Source of the DNA: Variovorax sp. OK212
Lineage (GTDB): Bacteria > Pseudomonadota > Gammaproteobacteria > Burkholderiales > Burkholderiaceae_C
Direction of reading: 5' to 3'
DNA length: 58,140 bases
NCBI RefSeq assembly: GCF_900112425.1
Contig: NZ_FOLP01000033.1
Location: 1 to 58,140, forward strand
Of the stretch, positions 25,101 through 33,632 are shown in pieces. A program made the translations under genes and the position numbers. Positions within the stretch are counted from its first letter, which is position 1, and every line of letters starts with the position of its first letter. Below the pieces are notes generated by a model. That model was not told where the DNA came from, searched no databases, and was given only the letters and a program-made list of their open reading frames with translations.

Positions 25101-25715
25101 CCAGGCTCCCGAGTAGCGCGACAGCTCGTAGCCGTACAGGCCGAACTCCAGGTACTCGGCCACGCTGGCCGGCTGCATCACGGGCATGCGCCAGGCCATG
25201 AAGGCGTGGTCGCTCTGGTGCGGCATCGACGACGACACGCAGCCGTGGTCGTCGCCCGCCACCACCAGCACGCCGCCGCGCGGCGACGAGCCGTAGGCGT
25301 TGCCGTGCTTGAGCGCGTCGCCCGCGCGGTCCACGCCAGGGCCCTTGCCGTACCACATGGCGTACACGCCGTCGACGGTGCGCTCGGGGTCCGACTCCAC
25401 GCGCTGCGTGCCCAGCACCTGCGTGGCGGCCAGTTCCTCGTTCACGGCCGGCACGAAGCGGATGCCGGTCTTCTTGAAGCGCTCGCCGGCCTTCCAGATC
25501 GCCTGGTCGACCATGCCCAGCGGCGAGCCGCGGTAGCCGCTGACGAAGCCCTGCGTGTGCAGGCCGCGCGCCGCGTCGCGCTGGCCCTGCATCGCGAGGA
25601 TGCGGATCAGCGCCTGCGTGCCGGTGAGGAAGACCGAGCCGGCGTCGGCCCAGAGGTTGTCGGAAAGCTGGTAGTCGGGCCGTCTGAGTGCGGCCGTGGG
25701 AAGTGGGGCGTTCAT
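22101..25715 (-). CDS. Indolepyruvate ferredoxin oxidoreductase, single-chain (IorA-IorB-like fusion)
   Basis: A 1204-residue enzyme that oxidatively decarboxylates aryl pyruvates from aromatic amino acids (or related 2-oxoacids) to the acyl-CoA with reduction of ferredoxin. The N-terminal pyrimidine-binding part reads GFVSGYRGSPLGMVDQAIWK. The TPP domain has YFCAGCPHNTSTKVPEGS then GIGCHFMANWM. Ferredoxin-type cysteines follow in EAVCEGCGDCTVQSNCVAVL and SCNKDYSCAKGFCP. The C-terminal gamma-like domain starts VTGVGGTGVVTVGAVIAMAA. This single-chain layout is usual in Betaproteobacteria. It is divergent from an Lrp/AsnC regulator 92 bp away, probably its controller. Confidence 0.92.
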   Translation of the reverse strand: MNAPLPTAALRRPDYQLSDNLWADAGSVFLTGTQALIRILAMQGQRDAARGLHTQGFVSGYRGSPLGMVDQAIWKAGERFKKTGIRFVPAVNEELAATQVLGTQRVESDPERTVDGVYAMWYGKGPGVDRAGDALKHGNAYGSSPRGGVLVVAGDDHGCVSSSMPHQSDHAFMAWRMPVMQPASVAEYLEFGLYGYELSRYSGAWVGMAALSEIVESAGTVDLDAVNARVAAWEDADAVRAATGHRAPPDGLHYRWPDLPSLRIESRLEDKLAAVAAFTQRNSIDRHVIVSPHAKVGIVTCGKAHHDLMEVLRRLELSPEQLARAGVRLYKVGLSFPLEQTRLKAFAQGLEEILIVEEKGAVVESQLRDIFYNAPADARPVLVGKHDREGQPLVSALGELRPSRLIELVAHWLAVHFPDNRDLGDHLQHVRDFTPPDLLGNASDAVKRLPYFCAGCPHNTSTKVPEGSTARAGIGCHFMANWMDRSTAGLIQMGGEGVDWISHAMFTKTPHVFQNLGDGTYYHSGYLAIRQAVAAKATLTYKILFNDAVAMTGGQPVDGVISVDAIARQVESEGVTKVVVVSDAIGKYDAIRNRFPQGTEFHDRAALDDVQRRLREMAGVTVLIYEQTCAAEKRRRRKKGELADPPKRLYINEAVCEGCGDCTVQSNCVAVLPQETPMGRKRKIDQTSCNKDYSCAKGFCPSFVGVTGGKLRRKSGALAAGRDAFLHRVAALPHPAAHAWTAPYDLLVTGVGGTGVVTVGAVIAMAAHLEGKSASVLDFMGFAQKGGSVLSFVRLADAPERLNQVRIDTQQADAILACDVVVGASPDALQTVRHGRTRVLANVHEIPVAESLRNPDADLHVDLLLEKMRFVAGEEQVETFDAQSLAEEFLGDTLASNIVATGYAWQRGLVPLSLEALMHAIELNGVAVAANQSAFSLGRLAAGDAAALDQLRAAPAAAPSQQADDRPLETLIADARLHLTGYQNAAWATRFETRIRALQAVESALPGGDASLPFTRNAARSLLKLMSYKDEYEVARLYTDGAFLQKLKDQFEGDLKLEFHMAPPLISRPANGQAPAKVRLGAWMLPAMKWLAHGKRLRGTAFDLFGHTEERRTERELISHFEGLLQGMSGELTADNQSTAARVAALPMSVRGFGHVKLANLESARIREAELLHRFAPLRYAKPATAAAAAGQIRGIAIVAGTSV

Positions 25716-25750
25716 GCCCCGAATTGTTCTGCCCCACCCCGAGGAAGTGT

Positions 25751-25787
25751 TTCTTCAATACACTGGCGCAGACCCTTGTTTGAAGAA
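25751..25787. promoter_or_regulatory. Candidate Lrp-type operator between ior and lrp genes
   Basis: A perfect 8-bp inverted repeat, TTCTTCAA (25751-25758) and TTGAAGAA (25780-25787), sits in the 92-bp divergent spacer, in an AT-rich patch. Lrp/AsnC regulators often bind such dyads next to their own gene. The assignment is an inference. Confidence 0.45.
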
Positions 25788-25807
25788 TAATCCTCTCGGA
25801 AACCGCG

Positions 25808-26329
25808 ATGAATGTTGGTTCTGTTTCTCTTGACGAGCATTGCCTCAAGATTCTTTCTGCGCTGCAGCACGACGGCCGCCAGACGGTGCAACAGATTTCC
25901 GAGGCCGTGGGGCTCTCGCCCACGCCCTGCTGGAAACGCATCAAGGACATGGAAGCCGCCGGCGTGATCCGCGGCTACACCACCCTGGTCGACCCCGAGC
26001 TGGTGGGCCTGCACGTGTCGGCCGTGGCCGAGGTGAACCTCGACCGGCACAGCGAGGAGATGGTGCAGCGCTTCGAGCAGGCGGTGGCCGCGAGCCCGCA
26101 GATCATCCGCTGCGTGTCGGCCACCGGACCGGCCGACTACATCCTGAACGTGACCGTGCCCGACATGAAGCACTACGAGCGCTTTCTGCACGAGGTGCTG
26201 TTCAGCCTGCCGGGCGTGACGCACGTGCGCTCGAGCATCGTGCTGCGCGAGATCAAGTCGGAAACCGCGCTGCCGCTGGGGCACCTGCTGGCGGCGAAGG
26301 CGGGCGTGGCCAGCCCGCGGCGGGGCTGA
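25808..26329 (+). CDS. Lrp/AsnC family transcriptional regulator
   Basis: A 173-residue regulator with an N-terminal winged helix, LDEHCLKILSALQHDGRQTV then QQISEAVGLSPTPCWKRIKD, and a C-terminal ligand-binding RAM domain including FEQAVAASPQIIRCVSATGP and ADYILNVTVPDMKHYERFL. Members sense amino acids and control their metabolism. It is divergent from the indolepyruvate oxidoreductase gene across a 92-bp spacer containing a dyad, so it probably responds to an aromatic amino acid or keto acid and controls that gene and itself. Confidence 0.92.
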   Translation: MNVGSVSLDEHCLKILSALQHDGRQTVQQISEAVGLSPTPCWKRIKDMEAAGVIRGYTTLVDPELVGLHVSAVAEVNLDRHSEEMVQRFEQAVAASPQIIRCVSATGPADYILNVTVPDMKHYERFLHEVLFSLPGVTHVRSSIVLREIKSETALPLGHLLAAKAGVASPRRG

Positions 26330-26387
26330 CCAGGCACGGGCCGCTGCCCGTTCCCCAACACCCGCTCCGCGCCCCGCGGCGCGCGGG

Positions 26388-27890
26388 TCAGGTCATCGCG
26401 CGATCGCGCCCGCTCTCCTTGGCCTTGTAGAGCGCAAGGTCGGCCGCTTCCACCAGTTGCCGTTCCCCTTCCTGCGCCCGTGCGCCTTGCAGGCTCGCGG
26501 CGCCGACGGTGGAGGTGACGCGCCCATGGGGGCTGGCGCGGTGCGGGATGTTCAGAGCGCGGATGCGCTCGAGCAGCAGATCGGCAACGCTGCGGGCGCC
26601 CTGCAGGTCGGTGTTGGGCAGGATCACGGCCAGTTCCTCGCCGCCATAGCGCGCCACCAGGTCGCCCGGGCGTTTGACGCCGTTGCTCAGTACCGCTGAA
26701 ACCGCCTTCAGGCACTGGTCGCCGGCCACGTGCCCGTAGGTGTCGTTGAAGCGCTTGAAGTAGTCCAGGTCGAACAGCAGCAGGGAAACGGCCGTGCCCT
26801 CGCGCGCGGCGCGGCGGCATTCCAGCGTCAGCGCCTCGTCGAAGCTGCGGCGGTTGGCCAGTCCGGTGAGCTGGTCTTCGGCCGCAAGCAGCTCGAGCCG
26901 CCGGTTGGCCTTCAGAAGATCCTCGCGCGCGGCCAGCAACGAAGCCTCGGCGCTGATGCGGCGCTTGATGTTCACGACCAGCCGCCGGCCCCCGGCCGCC
27001 ATGGCCGCCAGCAGGGCCGCCACCACGCCCAGTGTCAGCAGCGCCTGGTGCCGCCATGCCAGCAGCGCGTCGTCCCTGCCGAGCGCCACGGTGGTCACCA
27101 CCGGATAGTGATCGCTCTTGCGAAAGGCGTAGAGCCGCTGCATGCCGTCGAGCGTGGAGCGAAACGACGCCGTGCCCGACGCCGTGTCGGCGTAGTGGCG
27201 CAGGAAGTTGGGCGACCTGGAGAAGTCGCGGCCCACGTCCTGCTCTCGGTAGGGGTAGCGCACCAGCAGCTGCCCGCCGGTGGTGGCCAGGCTGATGGCG
27301 CCGCTGCTGCCGATGTCGATCGCGCCGAACGGGCGCAGGAAGTTCTCGATGCCCAGCGCCGCGACGACCACGCCGGCAAACTTGCCGCTGCGGTCTTCCA
27401 TGCGCCGGCTGACCGTGATCACCCACGCACCGGCGGACGGGCTTCGCACCGGCGATCCGATGAAGACCTCCCGCGACGGGTTGTCGCGATGGTGAACGAA
27501 GTAGGCGGCGCGCTCGGCGCTGCCGGCCACCGCCAGCAGGTCCGCGGTGGACTGCATCACCCAATCGCCGCGGGCGTCGATGATGCACAGGCCGTCGAGC
27601 TGGTTCAGCAGCTGCTCCTGGCGCCCGACCAGCAACTGCACGCGCCGCAGGTTCTGCGGGCCGGCGCCCTCGGTCTCCAGCCGTTCGGACACCCCCAGCA
27701 GCAGCATGGCGCTCTGCGAGAAGATGCCCTCGGCATAGGTGTTCAGCGCTTTTGCCAGGTTGAGGTTGTTGGTGTCGATCTCGGCCAGCGTGCGTTTGCG
27801 CGCCGACCAGACCTGCCACGCGGTGGCGGCCGACACCGAGATCACGACCGCCCACAGCAAGAACGTGGCAAGGCGAACGTCGCGCTTCAC
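26388..27890 (-). CDS. Membrane-bound diguanylate cyclase with periplasmic sensor domain
   Basis: Synthesises cyclic di-GMP from two GTP, promoting sessile behaviour. The GTG at 27890 is preferred because AGGGG precedes it and the product then starts VKRDVRLATFLLWAVVIS, the first membrane helix; an ATG 17 codons upstream (27941) is also possible. A dCACHE-like periplasmic domain follows (about residues 45-290, with NPSREVFIGSPVRSPSAGAW), then a second helix, then the GGDEF domain with LTGLANRRSFDEAL, DLDYFKRFNDTYGH and the active-site ARYGGEELAVI. No clear RxxD inhibitory site was seen. The gene is alone between the Lrp gene and the aromatic cluster. Confidence 0.9.
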   Translation of the reverse strand: MKRDVRLATFLLWAVVISVSAATAWQVWSARKRTLAEIDTNNLNLAKALNTYAEGIFSQSAMLLLGVSERLETEGAGPQNLRRVQLLVGRQEQLLNQLDGLCIIDARGDWVMQSTADLLAVAGSAERAAYFVHHRDNPSREVFIGSPVRSPSAGAWVITVSRRMEDRSGKFAGVVVAALGIENFLRPFGAIDIGSSGAISLATTGGQLLVRYPYREQDVGRDFSRSPNFLRHYADTASGTASFRSTLDGMQRLYAFRKSDHYPVVTTVALGRDDALLAWRHQALLTLGVVAALLAAMAAGGRRLVVNIKRRISAEASLLAAREDLLKANRRLELLAAEDQLTGLANRRSFDEALTLECRRAAREGTAVSLLLFDLDYFKRFNDTYGHVAGDQCLKAVSAVLSNGVKRPGDLVARYGGEELAVILPNTDLQGARSVADLLLERIRALNIPHRASPHGRVTSTVGAASLQGARAQEGERQLVEAADLALYKAKESGRDRAMT

Positions 27891-28050
27891 TGGGGCGACC
27901 CCTCGAACGAACTTGCTTTCATGCTTCCCTGAGACACCCATCCCGCGCCGCACGGCCCCATGCCGCGCCGACCTCGCGCTGCGCATCGCCGCGCAGACCA
28001 GCCCCGGACTCTATCCGACCGGCGAGGCAGCGGGACGACGGGCCGCAGGG

Positions 28051-29610
28051 CTACGCCGGCTGGTCCGCCAGCAGGCCCAGCGCGGCGGCGGCTTCGCGCG
28101 CGAGCACCATTGCGTCTTCGGGCGACCCCGCCACCCCGTAGACATAGTTGTCGGGCCGCACCAGCGCATGCGTGCAGGCATGGCGCGCGAACCAGTTCGC
28201 GGCCACGCCGTCGGCCTCGCGCCGGGCGCCCAGGTCGACGGTGCGCAGGCCGGGCAGCAGGCCGCCGTCAAGACCATCGGACAAGCGGGCCCCCTCGGCC
28301 AGCACCAGCCGCCAGCCGTGGCCGGCCACGTCGTCCATGCGGCGGCGCCCGCCGTCCGCCTCGAGCCAGGGCTGCGGAAAGAGACTGCCGCGCGCCGCAT
28401 GCGCCTGCCGCGACAGCAGCCCCGCCGTGAGCCCCGGCAGGATGTCCTGGCGCGGCGTGTCCTTCACCTGCCCGCCGGCCTCGGCCAGCAGCCGGGCGTC
28501 GCGCGCGCGGGCCTTCACCGGGTCGCGCTCGCAGATCACCGCGCCCACGCCCTTGATGCGGCTCGTGAGTTCGCGCACATGCGCCTTGCGCTCGGCGCCG
28601 TAGCTGTCCAGCAGCGCCTGCGCGGCCGGCCCGACCACGTCGCCGCGCAGCGCGGCGCCCAGCTTCCACGACAGGTTGGCCACGTCGCGCACGCCCTGGC
28701 ACATGCCCTGGCCCAGGAACGGCGGCTGCATGTGGGCCGCGTCGCCCGCAAGGAACACGCGCCCCTTGCGCCAGTCGGTGGCCACCAGCGCATGGAAGCG
28801 GTAGCTCGACTGGCGCCACAGCTCGCCGTCTTCCGGCGCGAGCCAGCGCGAGAGCAGCGCCCAGGTGCGCTCGGGCGTGGCCGCCGCCACCGGGTCTTCG
28901 CCGGGGTTGAGCGAGATTTCCCAGCGCCGGTGGTTGCCGGGCCCGATCACCATCGTGCAGGGCCGCTCGGGTTCGCAGTACTGCACGCTCACCTGGGGCA
29001 GCTTGGCCAGGCCGCGCTCGTTCACGCGCACGTCGACCACCAGCCAGGGCTCGTCGAAGTCGAGGTCTTCCAGCGGCATGCCCAGTTGCGTGCGCACGGT
29101 GCTGGAGCCGCCGTCGCAGGCGATGGCATAACGCGCGCGCACCTGCTGCGCGGCGCCGCCGGCGCCGGTGATGTCCAGCGAGACACCCTGCGCGTCCTGC
29201 GCCACGCCGCGCAGCTCGGCGCCGAGCTCCACCGTCACGTTCGCCAACTGCGCCACGCGCGCGCGCAGCGCGCGCTCCACCGGCGGCTGCGTGAACACCA
29301 TCGAGGGCACATGGCCTTGCGGGTACGGCGGCGCCACCATGGTCATGCGCCGCACCAGCTGGCCGTCCACGCCGAAGTATTCCGACGGCGTGAAGGGCTC
29401 ACAGAAGGGCGCGACGGCTTCCGCCACGCCGAGCTGCTGGAACACCCGCATGATCTCGTGGTCGAGCGCAATGGCGCGCGGAATCTGGTGCACGTCGTGC
29501 AGCCGTTCGCTCACGTGCACGCTCAGGCCCTGCTGCCCCAGCAGCGCCGCGGCGACCTGGCCCGCGGGGCCGTAGCCGACGATCGCGACGTCGTAGACCG
29601 GCCCGCTCAT
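28051..29610 (-). CDS. FAD-dependent aromatic hydroxylase (MhpA-like)
   Basis: A 519-residue class A flavin monooxygenase that uses NAD(P)H and O2 to hydroxylate a phenolic ring; the closest pattern is 3-(3-hydroxyphenyl)propionate hydroxylase. The FAD motif VAIVGYGPAGQVAAALLGQQ is at the N-terminus, and the second motif GRVFLAGDAAHMQPPFLGQG is in the middle. DVRVNERGLAKLPQVSVQYC belongs to the substrate domain. The ATG at 29608-29610 overlaps the stop of the upstream hydrolase gene by four bases (ATGA), so they form one operon. The substrate is not determined; the context suggests a carboxylated or alkylated phenol. Confidence 0.85.
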   Translation of the reverse strand: MSGPVYDVAIVGYGPAGQVAAALLGQQGLSVHVSERLHDVHQIPRAIALDHEIMRVFQQLGVAEAVAPFCEPFTPSEYFGVDGQLVRRMTMVAPPYPQGHVPSMVFTQPPVERALRARVAQLANVTVELGAELRGVAQDAQGVSLDITGAGGAAQQVRARYAIACDGGSSTVRTQLGMPLEDLDFDEPWLVVDVRVNERGLAKLPQVSVQYCEPERPCTMVIGPGNHRRWEISLNPGEDPVAAATPERTWALLSRWLAPEDGELWRQSSYRFHALVATDWRKGRVFLAGDAAHMQPPFLGQGMCQGVRDVANLSWKLGAALRGDVVGPAAQALLDSYGAERKAHVRELTSRIKGVGAVICERDPVKARARDARLLAEAGGQVKDTPRQDILPGLTAGLLSRQAHAARGSLFPQPWLEADGGRRRMDDVAGHGWRLVLAEGARLSDGLDGGLLPGLRTVDLGARREADGVAANWFARHACTHALVRPDNYVYGVAGSPEDAMVLAREAAAALGLLADQPA

Positions 29611-30476
29611 CGCGCCTCGTTCACGATCGCGTTGGCCAGCGTGCCGATGCGCTCGATCTCCACCTCGTAGGTGTCGCCGGCCTTCATCCACACCGGCGGC
29701 GTGCGCGCCTGGCCCACGCCGGCGGGCGTGCCCATGACGATCACGTCGCCCGGCTCCAGCGTGAGCACGTCGGCCAGCAGCGCGATGGTCTCGGCCACGT
29801 TGAAGATCATGTCGCTGGTGTTCGCGTCCTGCATCACCTGGCCGTTCAGGCGGCCCTGGATCTTCAGGCCCGCCGCGCCCGGCGGCAGTTCGTCGGCCGT
29901 CACCAGCAGCGGGCCGAAGGCGCCGGTGCCGTCGAAGTTCTTGCCGATGGTCCATTGCGGCGTGCGCTTCTGGTAGTCGCGCACGCTCATGTCGTTGAAA
30001 CAGCTGTAGCCGAACACGTAGGCCAGCGCATCGGCCTCCCGGGTGTGGCGCGGCACCTTGCGCCCGATGACCACGGCCAGCTCGGCCTCGTAGTCGAACC
30101 TGGCGGAGACCGAGGGCACAACGCCGTCGTCGCCATGCGCGATCAGCGAGGAGGCGCCGCGAAAGAAGAACCACGGGTAGTCGGGCTTCTCGCGCCCGCC
30201 TTCCTTGGCGTGGTCGAAGTAGTTCAGGCCCAGGCACACGGTCTTGCCGGGTTCGGGAACGAGCGGTGCGAGCGGCACGCCGGCCAGGGCGACGCGCCTG
30301 GCGGCGCTGTCGCCGAGCGCCGCGCGCGCGGCGGCGTGCAAATCAGTGCCGGCCTTGAGCGCGGCGCGCAGGTCGGCGGGCACCTTCGGCTGGGCGTCGT
30401 TCAGGTCGATCAGGTCGTTGCCGTCGACGACGGCCAGGCGCGGTGCGCCGTCGCGCAGGTAGGTGGTGAATTTCAT
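29607..30476 (-). CDS. Fumarylacetoacetate hydrolase family protein
   Basis: A 289-residue FAH-family enzyme, which hydrolyses or isomerises 2-oxo acid ring-fission products in aromatic degradation. Metal-binding and catalytic motifs are intact: GKTVCLGLNYFDHAKEGG then DYEAELAVVIGRK with the metal glutamate, and FGYSCFNDMSVRDYQKR. The C-terminal DVIVMGTPAGVGQARTPPVW is also typical. The stop overlaps the start of the hydroxylase gene. With the hydroxylase and the dioxygenase downstream and upstream, it most likely processes the ring-opened product. Confidence 0.9.
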   Translation of the reverse strand: MKFTTYLRDGAPRLAVVDGNDLIDLNDAQPKVPADLRAALKAGTDLHAAARAALGDSAARRVALAGVPLAPLVPEPGKTVCLGLNYFDHAKEGGREKPDYPWFFFRGASSLIAHGDDGVVPSVSARFDYEAELAVVIGRKVPRHTREADALAYVFGYSCFNDMSVRDYQKRTPQWTIGKNFDGTGAFGPLLVTADELPPGAAGLKIQGRLNGQVMQDANTSDMIFNVAETIALLADVLTLEPGDVIVMGTPAGVGQARTPPVWMKAGDTYEVEIERIGTLANAIVNEAR

Positions 30477-30509
30477 GAGGGTGCTTCTTTCAGGGAAATC
30501 GGTGGGGGA

Positions 30510-31421
30510 TCAATCGGGCGCGAACAGCACGCGGCGCTGCGCCTCCTTGAGGCCGGGGCCCGGCGGGGGCGAGATGCCCCATTGGTCGACGCGCCCGGGC
30601 GGCCACTTCCAGTCTTCGGGGCCGCGCGGCTGGTAGTGCGCGTCGACCTGCTCGACCTCGGCCGTGTACTCGATGACCACGCCGAACGGGTCGATGAAGT
30701 AGTTGAAGAGGTTGTTGCCCGGCCCATGGCGTCCGGGGCCCCACTGGATCGGAAAGCCCGCGTCCTTCATGCGGCCGCCGCCACGCATGACCGATTCGCA
30801 GTCGGGCATCAGGAAGGCGATGTGGTTGAGCGCGTCGTTGTCGCTGATGCCCACCGCCAGCGTGTGGTGGTCGTGGTTGCAGTTCATGAAGGCGATGGCC
30901 ACGGTGCGGTCGGCCAGCGTGAAGCCGAAGGCGCGGCCCAGGAAGGCCTGCGTCTCGTCGACCGCGTGGCTGTTGAGCACCACGTGCGTGAGGCGCAGCG
31001 GGCGGTCTTTCACCTCGGCGGCTTCGGCGCGTCGAAGGTCGCCATGCACCACCTGGAAGACGCGGCCGTGCGGGTCCTTGAGCGTGAAGCCCTGGCCGCC
31101 TGCGGGATCTTCGGTCAACGGCGCGATCGGCGCGATCGGCGACATCAAGGCGGCACCGGCTGCAACCGCCGCCTCGGCCACCGCCGCAAGCGCCTGCGCA
31201 CTGCGCGCGCGCAGGCTCACGTGCCGGATCTGCGGCACCGGCCCGCCCTGGTGCAGCGCGAGCAGGTAGGCGTCGCTGCCGCTGCCGCGCAGGTAGACGG
31301 CGCCGTCGCGGCGGTCGGCCACGTCGAGGTTCCAGACCTGCGTGTAGAAGCGTTCGGCCTGCGCGAGATCGGGCATGTTCAGGGCCACGCTGCGCAGGCC
31401 CGCGATCCAGGGAGAGCTCAT
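30510..31421 (-). CDS. Extradiol ring-cleavage dioxygenase, VOC superfamily
   Basis: A 303-residue type I extradiol dioxygenase with two vicinal-oxygen-chelate modules. The probable Fe(II) ligands are two histidines and a glutamate: the H of LTHVVLNSHAVDE (about residue 149), the H of ALNHIAFLMPD (about 220), and the E of GVVIEYTAEVEQ (about 271). The end WGISPPPGPGLKEAQRR resembles catechol 2,3-dioxygenase-type enzymes. The ATG at 31421 overlaps the stop of the amidohydrolase gene (ATGA). It would cleave a catechol made by the hydroxylase at 28051-29610. Confidence 0.85.
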   Translation of the reverse strand: MSSPWIAGLRSVALNMPDLAQAERFYTQVWNLDVADRRDGAVYLRGSGSDAYLLALHQGGPVPQIRHVSLRARSAQALAAVAEAAVAAGAALMSPIAPIAPLTEDPAGGQGFTLKDPHGRVFQVVHGDLRRAEAAEVKDRPLRLTHVVLNSHAVDETQAFLGRAFGFTLADRTVAIAFMNCNHDHHTLAVGISDNDALNHIAFLMPDCESVMRGGGRMKDAGFPIQWGPGRHGPGNNLFNYFIDPFGVVIEYTAEVEQVDAHYQPRGPEDWKWPPGRVDQWGISPPPGPGLKEAQRRVLFAPD

Positions 31422-32482
31422 GGGGTGGGGCCTTTCATCGCTTGTTCCGTCCTTGCTGTCTGTGTCGGCTGCAGGCCGAGGAAGCGCTCGGCATTGCGGT
31501 GGACCAGCTGCGCCGTGGTGTCGGCGTCGAAGCCCGCGGCCTCGATGCGCTCGACCGGCGTGCGGTCATGGAAGTTGAAGGGGTGGTCGGTGCCGATGAG
31601 CAGCTGCGTGCCGCCGAAGGTGGCGACCAGGTGGCGCAGCATGGGCGTGTCGAACACCAGCGTGTCGTAGAACAGCCGCTGCGCCTGGGCCTGCGGCGAT
31701 TCGTGGATGCCGTCGCGCAGCGCCGGGAACACGCCCCAGCCTTGCTGCAGCCGCGGCAGCAACGAAGCCAGCGTGCCGCCGCCGTGGCTGAAGGCGATGC
31801 GCAGCCCGGGCCGGCGCACCAGCAGGTTGGTGGTGATGACAGAGGCCGCGGCCAGGCCCACGTCGCCCGGGTAGCCCAGCACCTGCTGCAGCGGCGCCGG
31901 CCCCACCAGCCGCTCCATGCCGGCCGGCCGGATCGCATGCACGAACATCGCGGCGCCCAGCGCCTCGCAGGCCTCGAAGAACGGGTCGAAGGCCGGCGCG
32001 CCGATGGGCACGCCGTTGATGTTGCTGCCCACCTCCACGCCCGCGAAGCCCAGCGTCTTCACCGCGTACTCGAGCTCGCGGATGGCCAGGTCGACGTCCT
32101 GCAGCGGCACGGCGCCCAGCCCCGCGATGCGCCCGCCGCTCTGCGCGGCCATGGCGGCGATCTGGTCGTTGAGGTAGCGCAGCAGCTGCTGCGCGCCGGC
32201 CGGCGCCATCCAGTACGACAGCAGCTCGGGCATGGGCGAGACCACCTGCAGCGCGAGCCCCATGCCGGGCAGGTCTTCGAGGCGGCGGGCCGTGTCCCAG
32301 CACCTGTCGGACACGGTGCGGTACACCTTGCCCGAGATCATCACGTGGCGGTGGCAGGGTTGCGCGGGCGCCATCGACGGCCAGTCGGCCGGCATGGTGC
32401 GGCCGATGTAGGCGGGAAAATTCTCCGGAACGACGTGCGCGTGCACGTCGATGCCGCAGGTGCAGGACATGAGCGATGCCAT
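31418..32482 (-). CDS. Amidohydrolase-family (ACMSD-like) decarboxylase or hydrolase
   Basis: A 354-residue amidohydrolase-2 domain protein, like aminocarboxymuconate-semialdehyde or resorcylate decarboxylases. The metal-binding start is CGIDVHAHVVPENFPAYIG with the HxH pair; further ligands are in FSHGGG and LIGTDHPFNFHD. A core strand is GFAGVEVGSNINGVPIGA. The ATG at 32482 is the start; a second ATG four codons later (MSCTCG) is also possible. The gene sits 20 bp after the receptor gene and overlaps the dioxygenase. A role in decarboxylating the substrate or a ring-opened intermediate is inferred. Confidence 0.85.
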   Translation of the reverse strand: MASLMSCTCGIDVHAHVVPENFPAYIGRTMPADWPSMAPAQPCHRHVMISGKVYRTVSDRCWDTARRLEDLPGMGLALQVVSPMPELLSYWMAPAGAQQLLRYLNDQIAAMAAQSGGRIAGLGAVPLQDVDLAIRELEYAVKTLGFAGVEVGSNINGVPIGAPAFDPFFEACEALGAAMFVHAIRPAGMERLVGPAPLQQVLGYPGDVGLAAASVITTNLLVRRPGLRIAFSHGGGTLASLLPRLQQGWGVFPALRDGIHESPQAQAQRLFYDTLVFDTPMLRHLVATFGGTQLLIGTDHPFNFHDRTPVERIEAAGFDADTTAQLVHRNAERFLGLQPTQTARTEQAMKGPTP

Positions 32483-32502
32483 CGTGCTCTGCGCCTTGCG
32501 CC

Positions 32503-33492
32503 CTATTCCGCCACGATGCCGAGCGCCTGCACCACCTTGCCCCAGCGCTCGCGCTCCGCGCGCATGAAGGCCTCGAACTCCGGCACCGACATGCGCGGCT
32601 CGGCCAGCGAGCCCAGCGTGAGCAGGCGCTGCACCACCTCGGGCTGGCGCAGCACCGATTCCAGGTCGGCGTTGAAACGCGAGACCACGTCCGCCGGCGT
32701 GCCGGCGGGTGCGAACAGGCCGTTCCAGCCGGTGTATTCGAAACCGGGGAAACGCTCCGACAGCGCGGGCACGTTCGGCATTTCGGACGAACGCCTGGCC
32801 GTGCTCACCGCCAGCGGCACCACCTGCCCGCCCTTCAGGTAGGCGGTGAGCGCCGCGTCGGGCAGGCACACCAGGTCGACCCGCCCGCCGATCACGTCCT
32901 GCATGGCGTCGGTGGCCTTGGTGTAGGGCACGTGGTTGAGCTTCACGCCGGCCATGTGGGCGACGCTGTCTGCCAGCATGCCCGAGAAGGTCTTGGGCCC
33001 TTCGGTGGCAATGGAGACCTGGCCCGGCTGCGCCTTCGCGCGGGCCAGCACCTCGCCCAGGTCCTTGCCCGGAAAGTTCGCGCCGGCCGCGAGCATGAAG
33101 GGGCTGCGCCCGACCAGGCGCACCGGCACGAAGTCTTTCGCGGGGTCGTAGGGCAGCTGCTTGAAGGTGAAGACGTTGGTGACCATCGCGGCGGTGGTCG
33201 CGTAATAGAAGGTGTAGCCGTCGGCCGGCGCGCGCGCGGCGGCCAGCGCGCCGATCACGTTCTGCCCGCCGGGGCGGTTGTCCACGATCAGCGGCTGGTT
33301 CCACTTCTTGGCGAGCTGGTCGCCGATGAAGCGCGCCAGGATGTCGGGGCCCGAGGCGGCCGGCTGCGACAGGATGAACTTGACGGGGCGTTGCGGCCAT
33401 GCGCCGCCCTGCGCCAGGGCGCGGGTGGCCATCGGCAGCATGGGCAGCAGCGGCAACAGCGAAGCCGCGCGGGCGAAGTCTCTGCGTTTCAT
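32503..33492 (-). CDS. Bug-family tripartite tricarboxylate transporter substrate-binding protein
   Basis: A 329-residue periplasmic binding protein of the Bug/TctC family, which is abundant in Comamonadaceae and captures carboxylated solutes. The signal peptide has a twin-arginine start, MKRRDFARAASLLPLLPMLP, with cleavage near LAQGG. Family motifs include WNQPLIVDNRPGGQNVIGA, then TFKQLPYDPAKDFVPV and the end AERERWGKVVQALGIVAE. It heads the aromatic operon and is divergent from the LysR gene, so it probably delivers the aromatic acid that the cluster degrades or signals its presence. Confidence 0.92.
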   Translation of the reverse strand: MKRRDFARAASLLPLLPMLPMATRALAQGGAWPQRPVKFILSQPAASGPDILARFIGDQLAKKWNQPLIVDNRPGGQNVIGALAAARAPADGYTFYYATTAAMVTNVFTFKQLPYDPAKDFVPVRLVGRSPFMLAAGANFPGKDLGEVLARAKAQPGQVSIATEGPKTFSGMLADSVAHMAGVKLNHVPYTKATDAMQDVIGGRVDLVCLPDAALTAYLKGGQVVPLAVSTARRSSEMPNVPALSERFPGFEYTGWNGLFAPAGTPADVVSRFNADLESVLRQPEVVQRLLTLGSLAEPRMSVPEFEAFMRAERERWGKVVQALGIVAE

Positions 33493-33632
33493 GTCTTTGT
33501 CTCCGGTCTGGCGGGGCGTGGACCGCCCTCAAGAAAGTCGTGCGACGCGCCTTGTTGCAGCGGTCAGCGGCGATCGTAGGAGCGCGGACCGAATCCGGTA
33601 AGTAGATAAGACGGATACATAGAATCCACGCC

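Noticed and set aside
22011..25790. A 1259-codon open frame opposite the indolepyruvate oxidoreductase
   Set aside because: It is an antisense shadow with no domain and a histidine/arginine bias typical of GC-rich antisense frames.
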